Positions 42,968-52,064 of a stretch of 64,000 bases of DNA are shown here, piece after piece. The DNA is from Gemmataceae bacterium (GTDB lineage Bacteria > Planctomycetota > Planctomycetia > Gemmatales > Gemmataceae): positions 1 to 64,000 of the forward strand of contig JAKEET010000203.1 of NCBI GenBank assembly GCA_022616435.1. Direction: 5' to 3'. The position numbers and the translations under genes are program-made. Below the pieces are notes generated by a model. It saw nothing but the letters and a program-made list of their open reading frames with translations. It was not told where the DNA came from and did not search any database. Positions within the stretch are counted from its first letter, which is position 1. Each line of letters begins with the position of its first letter.

Positions 42968-44734
42968 TCATTTGCTGGAACGGTTCGTCGCCTGCGCCGG
43001 CACGCCCTCAGGCGATCGCTGCGCGGGCAAACGCCGGCCGACGACAGCCAGCCGTTTGGGAATTGCCTGGCGATTGCGGTCGAGCGACACGGCGCCGATT
43101 TCTTCCCAGGCGAACGGGAGCGCGGGCCGCGCGTCTCCCGAGGTCATGAAGCAGAAATAGTCGAGGTCGCCGCCGCCGCCGTTGTTCCTGGTTGGCCAGG
43201 GCTGCGGCGTGATGAACGGCAGCCCGTAGTGATAGGCAAACAGCGCCGGCATCCGCCCGTTGACGCGGCCGATGCTCACCAGTTGCTGGCCCGGCGGCAA
43301 CTCTTGCTTCACGGCGCGCATGGCCTCGTCGGCGTGTTCGCTGGTTCGCAAACGCACGTTCGTGATGACGCCGGTGAACGTCATCACCAGAAAGCCGGCC
43401 AGCGCCAGCACCGCGAGACGCACCTGACCGGCGTTCGCCGCACGGCGGCTGCGGGCCATGACCAGCGCCAGGCCAGCCGCGACGGCCGCGTAGGCAACCG
43501 CGACGGCCCACGATTCCTTGAACCGCGACAACGGCCCCGTCTCCGGCGCCAGCGCCGCCAGTGCCACCGCGGCTACCGCGGCCGCGACGGCGATAGCCGC
43601 GCAGGTCGCCAGGGCGTTGCGCCACGCCAAGCGCAACAGCGGCGCGGCTTCCGAGTCGGTAATGCGTTCGATGACGAAGCCGACCAGGATCGCCAGCGCC
43701 GGAAACAGCGGCGCGAAGTAGCGCGGCAGCCCGCCCGGCGGCAGCCAGCAGGTCGGAAAGGCCACGGCGACGGCAATGCCCAAGAACAAGACCTGGGGCG
43801 TGGCGCGGCCAACGCAACGCCGTAGATCGCGGTGCAGCAACATCGGCAGGAAGATCGACCAGGGAAGCGTCCCTGCGAAAACTTCGAGTGGAAACACGAA
43901 TAAGTGCCGGGCGGTTTCGACCAGCCTCCAGTTGCTGAGCTGACCGTTGTAGCGGACCGCCGGATCGCCCAGCCAGACGTGCCCGACCTTGGACCAGCCG
44001 ACCGCGCCGGCGTACGGGACGATCCAGGCCAGCAGAATGCCGGCGCCGACCGCGATCCCCAGCAGATGGGCCCGGCTGAACGCCTGCCGCCACTGGCCGG
44101 CAACGAGCAAATAGATGCCCATCGCCCCGAGAAAATAGGTGGGCGCCTGAACCCCCTTGGTCAAGGTCGCCAGCGCCATGAGCGCGTAGCCGACCGTGTA
44201 GGTCACGCCCGCGGGCCAGCCGCGCACCTGCCCCCAATGCCACAGGAGCATCGAGGCACTCACCAGACAGGTAAACAGCGCCTCCGTCTCCGCTTGCCGC
44301 CCCATCTGAAACATGTCGGCCAGCGTCGCGAACGCGGCCGCCCCGGCCAGCGCGCCCAGCCGCGACAGAAAGGTCCGCGCGTAGCCGTAGATCAAGAGCG
44401 TCGTCAGCAGCGTCGCCGCCAGCGAGTGAAAGCGAACGGCGAAAGGTCCCCAGTTTCCGAAGCCCAGGCAACTCAGGGCGATTGTCCAGTTCTGCAAAGG
44501 CGGGCGCACCAGGAAAGGCTCGCCCTGCTCGCGCGGCACGATCCAGTCGCCGCGCTCCACCATCTCCCGGGCGACCTGCGCCCGCGTCGGTTCCTCGCCG
44601 CGGATCGGCAGCACATGGGCCCGCGTGAAATAGGCCGCCAGCACCAGGATCAGCAGCCACAGCACTTCGACCTCGCGCCACCACGGACCGCTGGAGGCCG
44701 ACTCGTGATCGTTCGTTGCGGCGGTGACTGCCAT
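42968..44734 (-). CDS. GT39/ArnT-type membrane glycosyltransferase
   Basis: The 588-residue protein has about twelve hydrophobic helices. Its N-terminal luminal loop has IRGEEPTRAQVAREMVERGDWIVP, the ArnT/PMT pattern with acidic residues and the arginine motif, followed by RPPLQNW. These enzymes move a sugar from a lipid carrier to lipid A, proteins or other envelope acceptors. I took the ATG at 44734, although a GTG two codons earlier is possible. No lipid A modification genes are nearby, so the acceptor is open. Confidence 0.86.
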   Translation of the reverse strand: MAVTAATNDHESASSGPWWREVEVLWLLILVLAAYFTRAHVLPIRGEEPTRAQVAREMVERGDWIVPREQGEPFLVRPPLQNWTIALSCLGFGNWGPFAVRFHSLAATLLTTLLIYGYARTFLSRLGALAGAAAFATLADMFQMGRQAETEALFTCLVSASMLLWHWGQVRGWPAGVTYTVGYALMALATLTKGVQAPTYFLGAMGIYLLVAGQWRQAFSRAHLLGIAVGAGILLAWIVPYAGAVGWSKVGHVWLGDPAVRYNGQLSNWRLVETARHLFVFPLEVFAGTLPWSIFLPMLLHRDLRRCVGRATPQVLFLGIAVAVAFPTCWLPPGGLPRYFAPLFPALAILVGFVIERITDSEAAPLLRLAWRNALATCAAIAVAAAVAAVALAALAPETGPLSRFKESWAVAVAYAAVAAGLALVMARSRRAANAGQVRLAVLALAGFLVMTFTGVITNVRLRTSEHADEAMRAVKQELPPGQQLVSIGRVNGRMPALFAYHYGLPFITPQPWPTRNNGGGGDLDYFCFMTSGDARPALPFAWEEIGAVSLDRNRQAIPKRLAVVGRRLPAQRSPEGVPAQATNRSSK

Positions 44735-44870
44735 CGTCACGTGTCTCCGGCGTCGACAGGATTTGTCTGGATCGTCAGTTTCCTGCGGTGGGATGTTCTG
44801 AAGGCACCGTCATAGCACGTGCGTTCACCAGGAGAAAGCCCAAAATGACCGCGACTGTCTTGACTTGTTT

Positions 44871-44969
44871 AGCCCCGGTTCGAAGAACCGGGGCGGCGAG
44901 CATCCCGAGCTTGCGATGCATCCACTGCCAACCGCCTGTCCGCCCCGGTTCTGCGAACCGGGGCTAAAC
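44871..44969. repeat. Two inverted copies of the gccccggttcttcgaaccgg palindrome
   Basis: The copies at 44871-44894 and 44941-44969 are themselves palindromes and face each other, sharing the tail ctaaac outside the stem. They occupy most of the 296-base gap between the divergent GT39 and cyclophilin genes. No promoter was resolved there. Confidence 0.75.
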
Positions 44970-45030
44970 GCCGGCCGGCGAATTTCTACAACATTCCCGA
45001 GGACGACGACCTTCAACGAGGTGAACAATC

Positions 45031-45636
45031 ATGAAGCAACTCCTCGGTTTGGCTCTGGTGGCGGCCGGGTTGGGCGGCCTTTCGTTGCCCGCTCAAGAGA
45101 AAGGCAAGAACCCGGTCGTCATCATGGACACGAGTCACGGCAAGATCGCCATCGAGCTGTTTGCCGACAAGGCGCCGATCACCACCAAGAACTTCCTGCA
45201 GTACGTCGATGACAAGTTTTATGACGGGCTGATCTTCCATCGCGTCATCGCCGACTTCATGATTCAGGGGGGCGGCCTGGAGCCGGGACTCAAGAAAAAG
45301 GACACCCGCCCGCCGATCAAGAACGAGGCGGGCAACGGCCTGTCGAACGAGCGCGGCGCCATCGCCATGGCGCGGCTGGGCGCGCTGGACGATACGCCCG
45401 AGGAAATCCAGAAGGCGGCCGACAGCGCCACGTCGCAGTTCTTCATCAACGTCAAGGACAACAACCGCCTCGACCGGGCCCGCGCTGCCGACAAGGTGGG
45501 CTACACCGTCTTCGGGCGGGTCATCGACGGCATGGACGTGGTGGACAGGATTCGCCGCGTCGAAACCGCGTCGCGCGGCGGCCACAAGGACGTTCCCGTT
45601 CAGGACGTGGTGATCCGCTCGGTGCGCAGGAAATAG
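45031..45636 (+). CDS. Secreted cyclophilin-type peptidyl-prolyl isomerase
   Basis: The enzyme speeds the cis-trans change of proline peptide bonds. The 201-residue protein has a signal peptide of about 21 residues and the cyclophilin core: FHRVIADFMIQGGG with the catalytic Arg, IAMARLG and SQFFINVKDNNRLD. It should work in the periplasm. A second cyclophilin follows 54 bases later and is clearly related, pointing to a tandem duplication. Confidence 0.93.
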   Translation: MKQLLGLALVAAGLGGLSLPAQEKGKNPVVIMDTSHGKIAIELFADKAPITTKNFLQYVDDKFYDGLIFHRVIADFMIQGGGLEPGLKKKDTRPPIKNEAGNGLSNERGAIAMARLGALDDTPEEIQKAADSATSQFFINVKDNNRLDRARAADKVGYTVFGRVIDGMDVVDRIRRVETASRGGHKDVPVQDVVIRSVRRK

Positions 45637-45689
45637 TTTGGCCGATGCTTGCGGCTACCGTTCGCGCGTGACTTCGGGAGTATTGAAAC

Positions 45690-46310
45690 GTGAAACGTCT
45701 GGTGCTGGCTCTGTTGCTGTTGTCCGTCGCCGCGTGCGGGACGGCCCCGCCGAACTATCCGGTCGTCATCATCGAGACGTCGATGGGGACGTTCAAGGCC
45801 GAGCTCTTCGAGGACAAGGCGCCGATCACGGTGAAGAACTTCCTGCGCTACGTGGACGACAAGCACTACGACGGCACCGTCTTTCATCGCGTCATTCCCG
45901 ACTTCATGATCCAGGGCGGCGGCTTCGAACCAGGTCAGCTCGGCAAGGAGGACGGCGAGAAACAGACCCGCGCCGGCATTCGCAACGAGTCCGACAACGG
46001 CCTCTTGAATGAGCGCTTCACGCTGGCCATGGCCCGTCTTGGTCCCCGGGACGACACGCCCGAGGAGATCAAGAAAGCGGCCAACAGCGCCACCGCCCAG
46101 TTCTTCGTCAACGTCAAGGACAATCGCTTCCTCGACCGCTCCAGGGCCGCCGACGGCGTCGGCTACGCGGTCTTCGGACGGGTGATCGAGGGCATGAGCG
46201 TGGTGGACAAGATCCGTCAGGTCGAAACCCACAATTTCGCCGGGCATGAAGCCGTGCCGAAGAAGGACATCATGATCAAATCCATCCGCCGCGCCGAAAC
46301 CAAGCAGTAA
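45690..46310 (+). CDS. Cyclophilin-type peptidyl-prolyl isomerase lipoprotein
   Basis: The 206-residue protein repeats the cyclophilin landmarks FHRVIPDFMIQGGGFEPG, LAMARLG and AQFFVNVKDN. It begins with a lipoprotein signal, VAACG, so it should be lipid-anchored, unlike its soluble neighbour. The start is a GTG at 45690. Both carry the same DDTPEEI insert between the two core blocks, supporting local duplication and then change of location. Confidence 0.92.
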   Translation: MKRLVLALLLLSVAACGTAPPNYPVVIIETSMGTFKAELFEDKAPITVKNFLRYVDDKHYDGTVFHRVIPDFMIQGGGFEPGQLGKEDGEKQTRAGIRNESDNGLLNERFTLAMARLGPRDDTPEEIKKAANSATAQFFVNVKDNRFLDRSRAADGVGYAVFGRVIEGMSVVDKIRQVETHNFAGHEAVPKKDIMIKSIRRAETKQ

Positions 46311-46319
46311 CGCCAGGAC

Positions 46320-46349
46320 GCGGGATGAGCGCAGCGATTCCCGCGGGTC
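46320..46349. repeat. Repeat gcgggatgagcgcagcgatt
   Basis: This palindrome-containing 30-mer lies just upstream of a WD40 gene. The same 30 bases recur inside the coding region at 55412-55441. Confidence 0.8.
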
Positions 46350-46375
46350 GGCGCGTCGTTCCTGGGGGGAACATC

Positions 46376-47461
46376 ATGAAGCTGTGGACTTTGACGCTCG
46401 TGGTCGCCGTATTCGGCTTCGGCCTGCTCTCCGCCCAGCAGGGCCAGAAGGACAAGGATAAAGACAAGGACAAAGGCAAGCCGCCGCCTCCGCCCGCGGT
46501 CAATGCCGGCATCGCCAAGCTCGACGTCACCATCGGCAACCTGGACGGCCCGGCGTTCAGCATCGCCGGCAACAACGACATCCTTGCCGTCGCCTGCGAG
46601 AAGGACACGATCCAGATCTGGAAGAAGGACGCCATCGAGGCGTCGCGCAAGGCCCCGGCCAAGCCGGAGATTCTCAAGGGGCATCAGGGCCCGGTCGTCG
46701 CGATTGCCTGGAACGGCGGCCCGATCCTCGTCTCGGCCGGGGCCGACAAGAAGCTCATCTTCTGGAAGATGCCCGAGGGCAAGCCGCAGCAAACCGTGCC
46801 CCTGGAGAGCATGCCGCGCGCCCTGGCCATGTCGAACGACGGCAAGCTGCTGGCGAGCGCCGGCGAGGATGCCGCCGTTCAACTCTGGGATGTCGCCAGC
46901 GCCAAGCCCGGGGCGAAGCTGAAGGACCACGCCGATTGGGTCGCGTGCCTGGCCTTCCATCAGGACGGCAAGCAACTGGCCTCCGGCGATCTGCTCGGCC
47001 GCGTCCTGATCTGGGACGTCGGCGGCGCCAAGAAAATCGCGGACCTGCCGGCCAAGCCCAATCCGCCGCCCAAGACGCCGCTCGATCCGATCGCCGCCCG
47101 CTCGCTCTTGTACTACCCGGACGGCAAGTCGATCGCCGTCGGCGGCGCCAACGGCTTGATCTCCGTCCTCAACCTGGCCGACGGCAAGACCATCCGCACG
47201 TTCACCGGCCACACCGGGCCGGTGACCGGCATGGCCTATCACCAGGCCGCCAATCTGCTGATCTCCGGCAGCAAGGACCGCACCGTGAAGATCTGGAACG
47301 CCGTCGCGCCGCAGCCGGCCAGCCAGGCGGTCAAGAACCTGGAGGGCCACACCGCGTGGATCGAGGGGGTGGCGCTATTCGATCGGGGGACGAAGATCGC
47401 CTCGGTGAGCGCCGATCGAACGCTGCGCACGTGGGACATGGCCGATCCGAAGAAGAAGTGA
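46376..47461 (+). CDS. Secreted WD40 repeat protein
   Basis: The ATG at 46376 follows GGGGGA. A signal peptide of about 20 residues is followed by a Lys/Asp repeat (KDKDKDKDK) and a proline run. The rest of the 361 residues makes about seven WD40 blades, for example AAVQLWDVASAKPG, RTVKIWNAV and RTLRTWDMADP. It should be an extracytoplasmic scaffold. It is close to but not obviously in an operon with the cyclophilins. Confidence 0.87.
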   Translation: MKLWTLTLVVAVFGFGLLSAQQGQKDKDKDKDKGKPPPPPAVNAGIAKLDVTIGNLDGPAFSIAGNNDILAVACEKDTIQIWKKDAIEASRKAPAKPEILKGHQGPVVAIAWNGGPILVSAGADKKLIFWKMPEGKPQQTVPLESMPRALAMSNDGKLLASAGEDAAVQLWDVASAKPGAKLKDHADWVACLAFHQDGKQLASGDLLGRVLIWDVGGAKKIADLPAKPNPPPKTPLDPIAARSLLYYPDGKSIAVGGANGLISVLNLADGKTIRTFTGHTGPVTGMAYHQAANLLISGSKDRTVKIWNAVAPQPASQAVKNLEGHTAWIEGVALFDRGTKIASVSADRTLRTWDMADPKKK

Positions 47462-47462
47462 T

Positions 47463-48476
47463 TCACTGACTCCAAGTAGCCACGGCATCCAGGTCCATCG
47501 GCGCGTACGCGCCCTGCCGCCACTTCTCGACGGCGATCGCGGCCATCGCGGCGTTATCGGTGCAGAGGCTCATCGGTGGGATCAACAGCTCGGCGCCGGC
47601 CTCACGCGTCAGCGCCTCCAAGTGCGAGCGCAGACAGCGATTGGCCGCCACGCCGCCGCCGACCGCGAGCCGCTGCAAACCGGTCTTGTCGAGCGCCTGC
47701 CGGCATTTCGCGGCCAGCACGTCGACCACGGCCTGTTGAAAGCTGGCGGCCAGATCGGCTCGTTGCTTGCCGGGCGGCGGCGCCGGTCCTTCCGACACAT
47801 TCTTGCCGTGGAGCGCGTACAGCACCGCCGTCTTCAGGCCGCTGAAGCTGAACGACAACCGCTCTTGATTAAGAAAGGAACGGGGGAATTGATGCGCCCT
47901 CGGATCGCCGCACTGCGCTTCGCGTTCGACGGCCGGACCGCCGGGAAAGCCGAGCCCGAGGATGGCCGCCACCTTGTCGAACGCCTCGCCGGCGGCGTCG
48001 TCGATGGTGGCGCCGAGCAGATCGAACGCCAGCGCGGACCGGCAATGGAACAGGCTGGTGTGTCCGCCGCTGACGACCAGGCCGACGCACGGAAAGATGT
48101 CGCGGCCGGCCGCCATGCGGCAGGCGTAGATGTGGGCTTCGATGTGGTTGGCGGCGACCAGCGGCACGTCGAGCGCCAGGGCCAGCATCTTGGCGGCGCT
48201 GACCCCGACCAGGAGGGCGCCGACCAGTCCCGGCGAATTCAGGACGGCGATGCAGCCGATGTCCGCGAGTTGCAAATTCGCTTGGCGGAGAGCTTCGTCG
48301 AGGGTCGGCAGCAGTCGTTCCAGATGCGCCCGTGCCGCGACTTCGGGGACGACGCCGCGAAAGCGGGCATGCAACTCGGTCTGCGAGGCGACGACGTTGG
48401 CGCGGACCTCCAGATCGTCGGTGAACACGGCGACGGCGGTTTCGTCGCAGGAGGTTTCGATGGCGAGGAAGTTCAA
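47463..48476 (-). CDS. tsaD: tRNA threonylcarbamoyladenosine biosynthesis protein TsaD
   Basis: TsaD transfers threonylcarbamoyl to A37 of tRNAs that read ANN codons. The 337-residue protein starts MNFLAIETSCDETAVAVF and has the metal-binding NHIEAHIYA, the SGGHTSL loop and TIDDAAGEAFDK. The late GGVAANRCLR and PMSLCTDNAAM motifs are also present. The start is a TTG at 48476 supported by GGAAG six bases upstream. Partners TsaB and TsaE are not in the window. Confidence 0.96.
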   Translation of the reverse strand: MNFLAIETSCDETAVAVFTDDLEVRANVVASQTELHARFRGVVPEVAARAHLERLLPTLDEALRQANLQLADIGCIAVLNSPGLVGALLVGVSAAKMLALALDVPLVAANHIEAHIYACRMAAGRDIFPCVGLVVSGGHTSLFHCRSALAFDLLGATIDDAAGEAFDKVAAILGLGFPGGPAVEREAQCGDPRAHQFPRSFLNQERLSFSFSGLKTAVLYALHGKNVSEGPAPPPGKQRADLAASFQQAVVDVLAAKCRQALDKTGLQRLAVGGGVAANRCLRSHLEALTREAGAELLIPPMSLCTDNAAMAAIAVEKWRQGAYAPMDLDAVATWSQ

Positions 48477-48525
48477 CTCAGTCTTCCCACAAGATCGTCG
48501 GCAGTTGTTTGGTTCATCGTGTCAC

Positions 48526-48927
48526 TCACGTCGTTCTCCTTTCAAGATGCAACGTCAAACTCCTAGCCGAATTGTGCGACCGTCGCCCATGGTCCGGAAG
48601 CTTGAGGTGTGGGCTGGCTTGATCGTCGGTGAGCGGCTCCATGCGCAACGTGGTGAATCGGATCCAGCCGCCGCACGACGGGCACCGCCCCACGAACCCG
48701 CTGCCTTCCCACCAGGCCTTCACCAGCGGTTTGTAGATTCCTTCGAGGTCGCCGAACAGCTCGAGCTGAAAATCAATCCACTCCATCTTGTGTCCGCAGC
48801 CGGGATGCGGGCACGCCGGCTCGTGATAGTGAATGTGCGGTGAGGCCATCGTCCGCAATCCCCCCTCGCGGTAGACGCGATCCAAGCGTTCGACTTCGTC
48901 CGCATCAAGAGTAAGGTTCCTGTTCAT
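48526..48927 (-). CDS. Small Cys-containing protein of unknown function
   Basis: The ATG at 48927 has an excellent AGAGGAGA site. The 133-residue protein has CPHPGC at 39-44 and CPSC at 82-85, which could form a zinc site around a Trp-rich middle (AWWEGSGFVG). The C-terminal third is basic. No family is recognised. It lies in a run of minus-strand genes and starts 16 bases after the hydrolase gene ends. Confidence 0.72.
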   Translation of the reverse strand: MNRNLTLDADEVERLDRVYREGGLRTMASPHIHYHEPACPHPGCGHKMEWIDFQLELFGDLEGIYKPLVKAWWEGSGFVGRCPSCGGWIRFTTLRMEPLTDDQASPHLKLPDHGRRSHNSARSLTLHLERRTT

Positions 48928-48943
48928 TTCTCTCCTCTGTTGG

Positions 48944-49801
48944 TCACGCGTGCGCCTTGGCCGGTTTGCGTTTCGCCTTTTCCACCTCAGTCTCCGCCGG
49001 CCACTCCTGCCAGCGGGCGCATTGCCGGAAGAACGCCAGCGGATTGTCGTACACCACCTTGCGAATCACGCTGTCCGCATGGCCGCGGCGCTTCATCTCC
49101 TGGATCATCTCCGGCACCGCCAGCGGGTCCGACTTGCCCCAGTCGCCGGCCGAGTTGGCCATGATGCAGTCGGTGCCGACCATCTCGATGATGTCCACGG
49201 CCCGCTGCGGCGTGCACTTGGTGGTCGGATACAGCGTCATGGCGCACCAGAAGCCGTTGTCCAGCGCGTGCCGCACGGTGTGCTCCTCGACGTGATCGAT
49301 CAGCACGCGCTCGGGCTTCAGGCGGCGATCCTGCTTGAGCATGTCGATGATCATGCGCGTGCCCTTGTACTTGTCCTCCAGGTGCGGCGTGTGGATCAGG
49401 ATCAGCTCGTGGTACTTCATCGCCAGATCGACGTGTTCCTGGAACACGGTCGCCTCGTTCTTCGTGTTCTTGTTGAGGCCGATCTCGCCGATGCCGAGCA
49501 CGTTCGGCTTGTTCAAGAACTCCGGTATCATCTGGATGACGCCGCGCGACAGCTCGACATTCTCGGCCTCCTTGGCGTTGATGCACAGCCAGGAGTAATG
49601 GCGGATGTTGAACTGGGCGGCCCGCTTCGGCTCGACCTCGGTGAGGTGGCGGAAGTAATCGCGGAAGCCGTCGACGCTGCCGCGGTCGAAGCCCGCCCAG
49701 AACGCCGGCTCGGTGATCGCGACACAGCCGGCGTAGGCCATGCGGTGGTAATCGTCGGTCACCCGCGAGATCATGTGGATGTGAGGGTCGATGTAGTACA
49801 T
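48944..49801 (-). CDS. TatD-like metal-dependent hydrolase (EboB-like)
   Basis: The 285-residue protein has the amidohydrolase pattern. DPHIHM lies at residues 5-10, GIGEIGLN is the glutamate strand, ILIHTPH and LIDHVEEHT carry metal histidines, and MANSAGDWGKSDPL holds the final aspartate. It resembles the TatD-type protein EboB of eustigmatophyte/bacterial ebo clusters more than nuclease TatD. No other ebo gene is present. The start at 49801 has GGAG upstream. Confidence 0.8.
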   Translation of the reverse strand: MYYIDPHIHMISRVTDDYHRMAYAGCVAITEPAFWAGFDRGSVDGFRDYFRHLTEVEPKRAAQFNIRHYSWLCINAKEAENVELSRGVIQMIPEFLNKPNVLGIGEIGLNKNTKNEATVFQEHVDLAMKYHELILIHTPHLEDKYKGTRMIIDMLKQDRRLKPERVLIDHVEEHTVRHALDNGFWCAMTLYPTTKCTPQRAVDIIEMVGTDCIMANSAGDWGKSDPLAVPEMIQEMKRRGHADSVIRKVVYDNPLAFFRQCARWQEWPAETEVEKAKRKPAKAHA

Positions 49802-49839
49802 GTGGAATTACTCCTGCATGGGTTGTCGCTTGTGGAAAC

Positions 49840-50121
49840 TCAGGTCGACGTCAAATTCATCTTCCATATCGTCAGCTCCTTTGCAAGAATGCGGGCCTCG
49901 CGTCGAATCTCGGCCCAGTCCTCTGCGGTCATTTCGCTCACATCGTTCTCTTGGAGTGTGTCACGGACCTTGGCTTTGAGCGTGTCCTTGGCCGCTCGCC
50001 GCTGTTCGTCACGCACGAGTCGACAGATGTAGTCGATCGCACTGACATTGGCGCCGCTGGCAACCTGTTCGTCAATGTACTTGCGAATCGGTTCGGGCAA
50101 GGCCGTCAATGTGTTGTCCAT
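49840..50121 (-). CDS. ParD-like antitoxin protein without an adjacent toxin
   Basis: The 93-residue protein has LPEPIRKYIDEQVASGANVSA followed by DYICRLVRDEQRR, the ParD/CopG ribbon-helix-helix pattern. The C-terminal part is helical. ParD normally precedes a ParE toxin gene, but the next gene downstream is the TatD-like hydrolase. It may be an orphan antitoxin or a regulator derived from one. GGAG precedes the ATG at 50121. Confidence 0.75.
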   Translation of the reverse strand: MDNTLTALPEPIRKYIDEQVASGANVSAIDYICRLVRDEQRRAAKDTLKAKVRDTLQENDVSEMTAEDWAEIRREARILAKELTIWKMNLTST

Positions 50122-50133
50122 GTCGTTTCTCCG

Positions 50134-50394
50134 TTAGTACCGCGGTTTCGGCTTGTCCCAGCCCGGGTCGTAGTCCAGCGAGAAAATCTGCTGGATGCGC
50201 TCGGCCCGGCCGCCCGATTGATCGTGCAGCACTTCGAGGGCCTTGCGAATCTTGTCGAGACGCGGATCGTTGTCCACGGCGCCGGCGCCCTGGCCGCGGT
50301 TGATGCGGTCCAGGATCGCGGCCAGGTCCAGGATTTTGCAGCGCGCTTCGAGAAAGAAACTGTCGAGCGCTTTGGGTGCGGCCAGCGGCGTCAT
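50134..50394 (-). CDS. 86-residue protein coupled to larE
   Basis: The start codon overlaps the larE stop by four bases (ATGA), so the two are probably translated together. The product is helical and charged, MTPLAAPKALDSFFLEARCK and onward, with one cysteine and an acidic/aromatic tail (IFSLDYDPGWDKPKPRY). I do not recognise a family. Its coupling to larE suggests a role with the sulfur transferase. Confidence 0.65.
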   Translation of the reverse strand: MTPLAAPKALDSFFLEARCKILDLAAILDRINRGQGAGAVDNDPRLDKIRKALEVLHDQSGGRAERIQQIFSLDYDPGWDKPKPRY

Positions 50395-51263
50395 GATGCA
50401 GACTCCGTAGCGTACAAGCGTTTCATGTTCACATCGACCAAGTCGTTCAAACTGCCCGAGCGGAAGCCTTCCAGATCGAGCGTCACATATTTGAAACCCA
50501 GCTCCTTCAGGCGCGCGACCAGCGCCTCGCGAACGTCCGGCTCAGCAAGCCGTGGCAGTGCGCTGAGCGGAGCTTCAACGCGAGCCAGCTCGCCTTCGTG
50601 CAAACGGACGCGGCACTGGCGCAGGCCGAGCTGCTTCAACCAGGCTTCAGCTTGCTCGACGCGGCCGGTGCGTTCGGGGGTCACCTGAACTCCCGGCGCT
50701 AGCCGGCTCGACAGGCACGGCGACGCCGGTTTGTCCCAGGTCGGCAGGCCGAAGTGTTTGGCCAGGGCCCGCACGTCGGCCTTCGTCAGGCCCGCATCCT
50801 GCAAGGGATGCCGCACGCGGTGCTCCGCCGCCGCCTTCAATCCGGGACGATAGTCGCCCTGATCATCCAGGTTGGCGCCGCTGCAAATCACCTCGACGCC
50901 AAGTTCCGGCAGCAGTGTTTCGATTCGCGAATACAGCTCGTCCTTGCAGAAGTAGCAGCGGGCCCCGTCGTTGCGCACGTAATCGGCGTCGCTGAACTCG
51001 TCGGTCTTCACCAGAAGATGACGAATGCCGATCTGCCCGGCTAACGCTTGCGCCTCGGCGATCTCGGCGCGCGGCACGCTCGGGCTGTCGGCCGTGACCG
51101 CCACCGCCCGCCCCGACAGCACCTGATAGGCGACCCGCGCCACCAGCGTGCTGTCGATGCCGCCGGAGAACGCCACGGCGACGCCCTTCAGGCTGCGCAC
51201 AATCTCCATCAGCCGATCGAGCTTGGCGGTCAGTTCCGGCGACAATGGTTCGAGTGCGAGCAT
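50391..51263 (-). CDS. larE: ATP-dependent sacrificial sulfur transferase LarE
   Basis: LarE activates the nicotinic-acid-derived precursor of the nickel-pincer cofactor with ATP and inserts sulfur. The 290-residue protein has the PP-loop AFSGGIDSTL at 31-40 and the sulfur-donor cysteine position Cys183 in ASPCLSSRLAPG. It also has CYFC at 103-106. The three cysteines resemble LarE types that hold an iron-sulfur cluster and can turn over, instead of sacrificing their own sulfur. LarB, LarC and LarA are not in the window. Confidence 0.88.
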   Translation of the reverse strand: MLALEPLSPELTAKLDRLMEIVRSLKGVAVAFSGGIDSTLVARVAYQVLSGRAVAVTADSPSVPRAEIAEAQALAGQIGIRHLLVKTDEFSDADYVRNDGARCYFCKDELYSRIETLLPELGVEVICSGANLDDQGDYRPGLKAAAEHRVRHPLQDAGLTKADVRALAKHFGLPTWDKPASPCLSSRLAPGVQVTPERTGRVEQAEAWLKQLGLRQCRVRLHEGELARVEAPLSALPRLAEPDVREALVARLKELGFKYVTLDLEGFRSGSLNDLVDVNMKRLYATESAS

Positions 51264-51323
51264 GGCTTCATGATAAGCGAAGCGCGAGGTGAACTCAACG
51301 AATTCGGCTCGCCGGGACCATCG

Positions 51324-52064
51324 CTATCCCAGCACGCGCTGCAGGAACATCTTCATCCGCTCCGTGCGCGGCTGTTCCAGCACCTGGGCAGGGGGGCCGT
51401 CCTCGAGAATCTTGCCGTCGCACAGCACCACCACGCGATCGGCGGCCTTGCGGGCGAAGCCCATCTCGTGCGTCACCAGGATCAGCGTCAAGCCGTCGCG
51501 CTTCAGGTCCTCCAGCACTTCCAGTACTTCATGTTTCAATTCCGGGTCGAGGGCGCTGGTGATCTCGTCGCACAGCAGGCCGCGCGGCTCCATCGCCAGG
51601 GCCCGGGCAATGGCGACGCGCTGCTTCTGCCCGCCGGAAAGCTGGCCCGGATAGGCGTGCAGATGGCCGGCCATGCCGACGCGCTTGAGAAGCGGTTCGG
51701 CCCGCTCGACCGCCTTGGCGCGCGGCCAGCCAAGCACCTGGATCGGCGCCTCGATGACGTTGTCCAGCACGCTCAGATGAGGGAACAACTGAAAATCCTG
51801 AAAGACCATGCCGAATACGCGCCGCACCGCTTGCAGGTCGGCCGCGTGGTTGCCGGGCTGCAGCACATGTTCGCCGATGCGGATTTCACCGGCGTCGAAG
51901 GTATTCAACCCATTGAGACAGCGCAGCAACGTCGACTTGCCGCCGCCGGACGGACCGAGCAGCGCCACCGTTTCGCCCGACTGGATGCTGACGCTGACTT
52001 CGTTCAGCACCAGCCGCGGACCGAACCGCTTGGTGACGTTGGCGATGTCGATGTTCCAGGTCAT
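51324..52064 (-). CDS. Polar amino acid ABC transporter ATP-binding protein
   Basis: The 246-residue ATPase has Walker A GPSGGGKST, the Q-loop FQDFQLFPHLSV, the signature LSGGQKQR, Walker B with DE in LLCDEITSALDP, and the switch histidine in LVTHEMGFA. It belongs to the GlnQ/HisP group. Its ATG overlaps the upstream permease gene by four bases, so both are translated together. It energises the transporter described in the next entry. Confidence 0.94.
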   Translation of the reverse strand: MTWNIDIANVTKRFGPRLVLNEVSVSIQSGETVALLGPSGGGKSTLLRCLNGLNTFDAGEIRIGEHVLQPGNHAADLQAVRRVFGMVFQDFQLFPHLSVLDNVIEAPIQVLGWPRAKAVERAEPLLKRVGMAGHLHAYPGQLSGGQKQRVAIARALAMEPRGLLCDEITSALDPELKHEVLEVLEDLKRDGLTLILVTHEMGFARKAADRVVVLCDGKILEDGPPAQVLEQPRTERMKMFLQRVLG

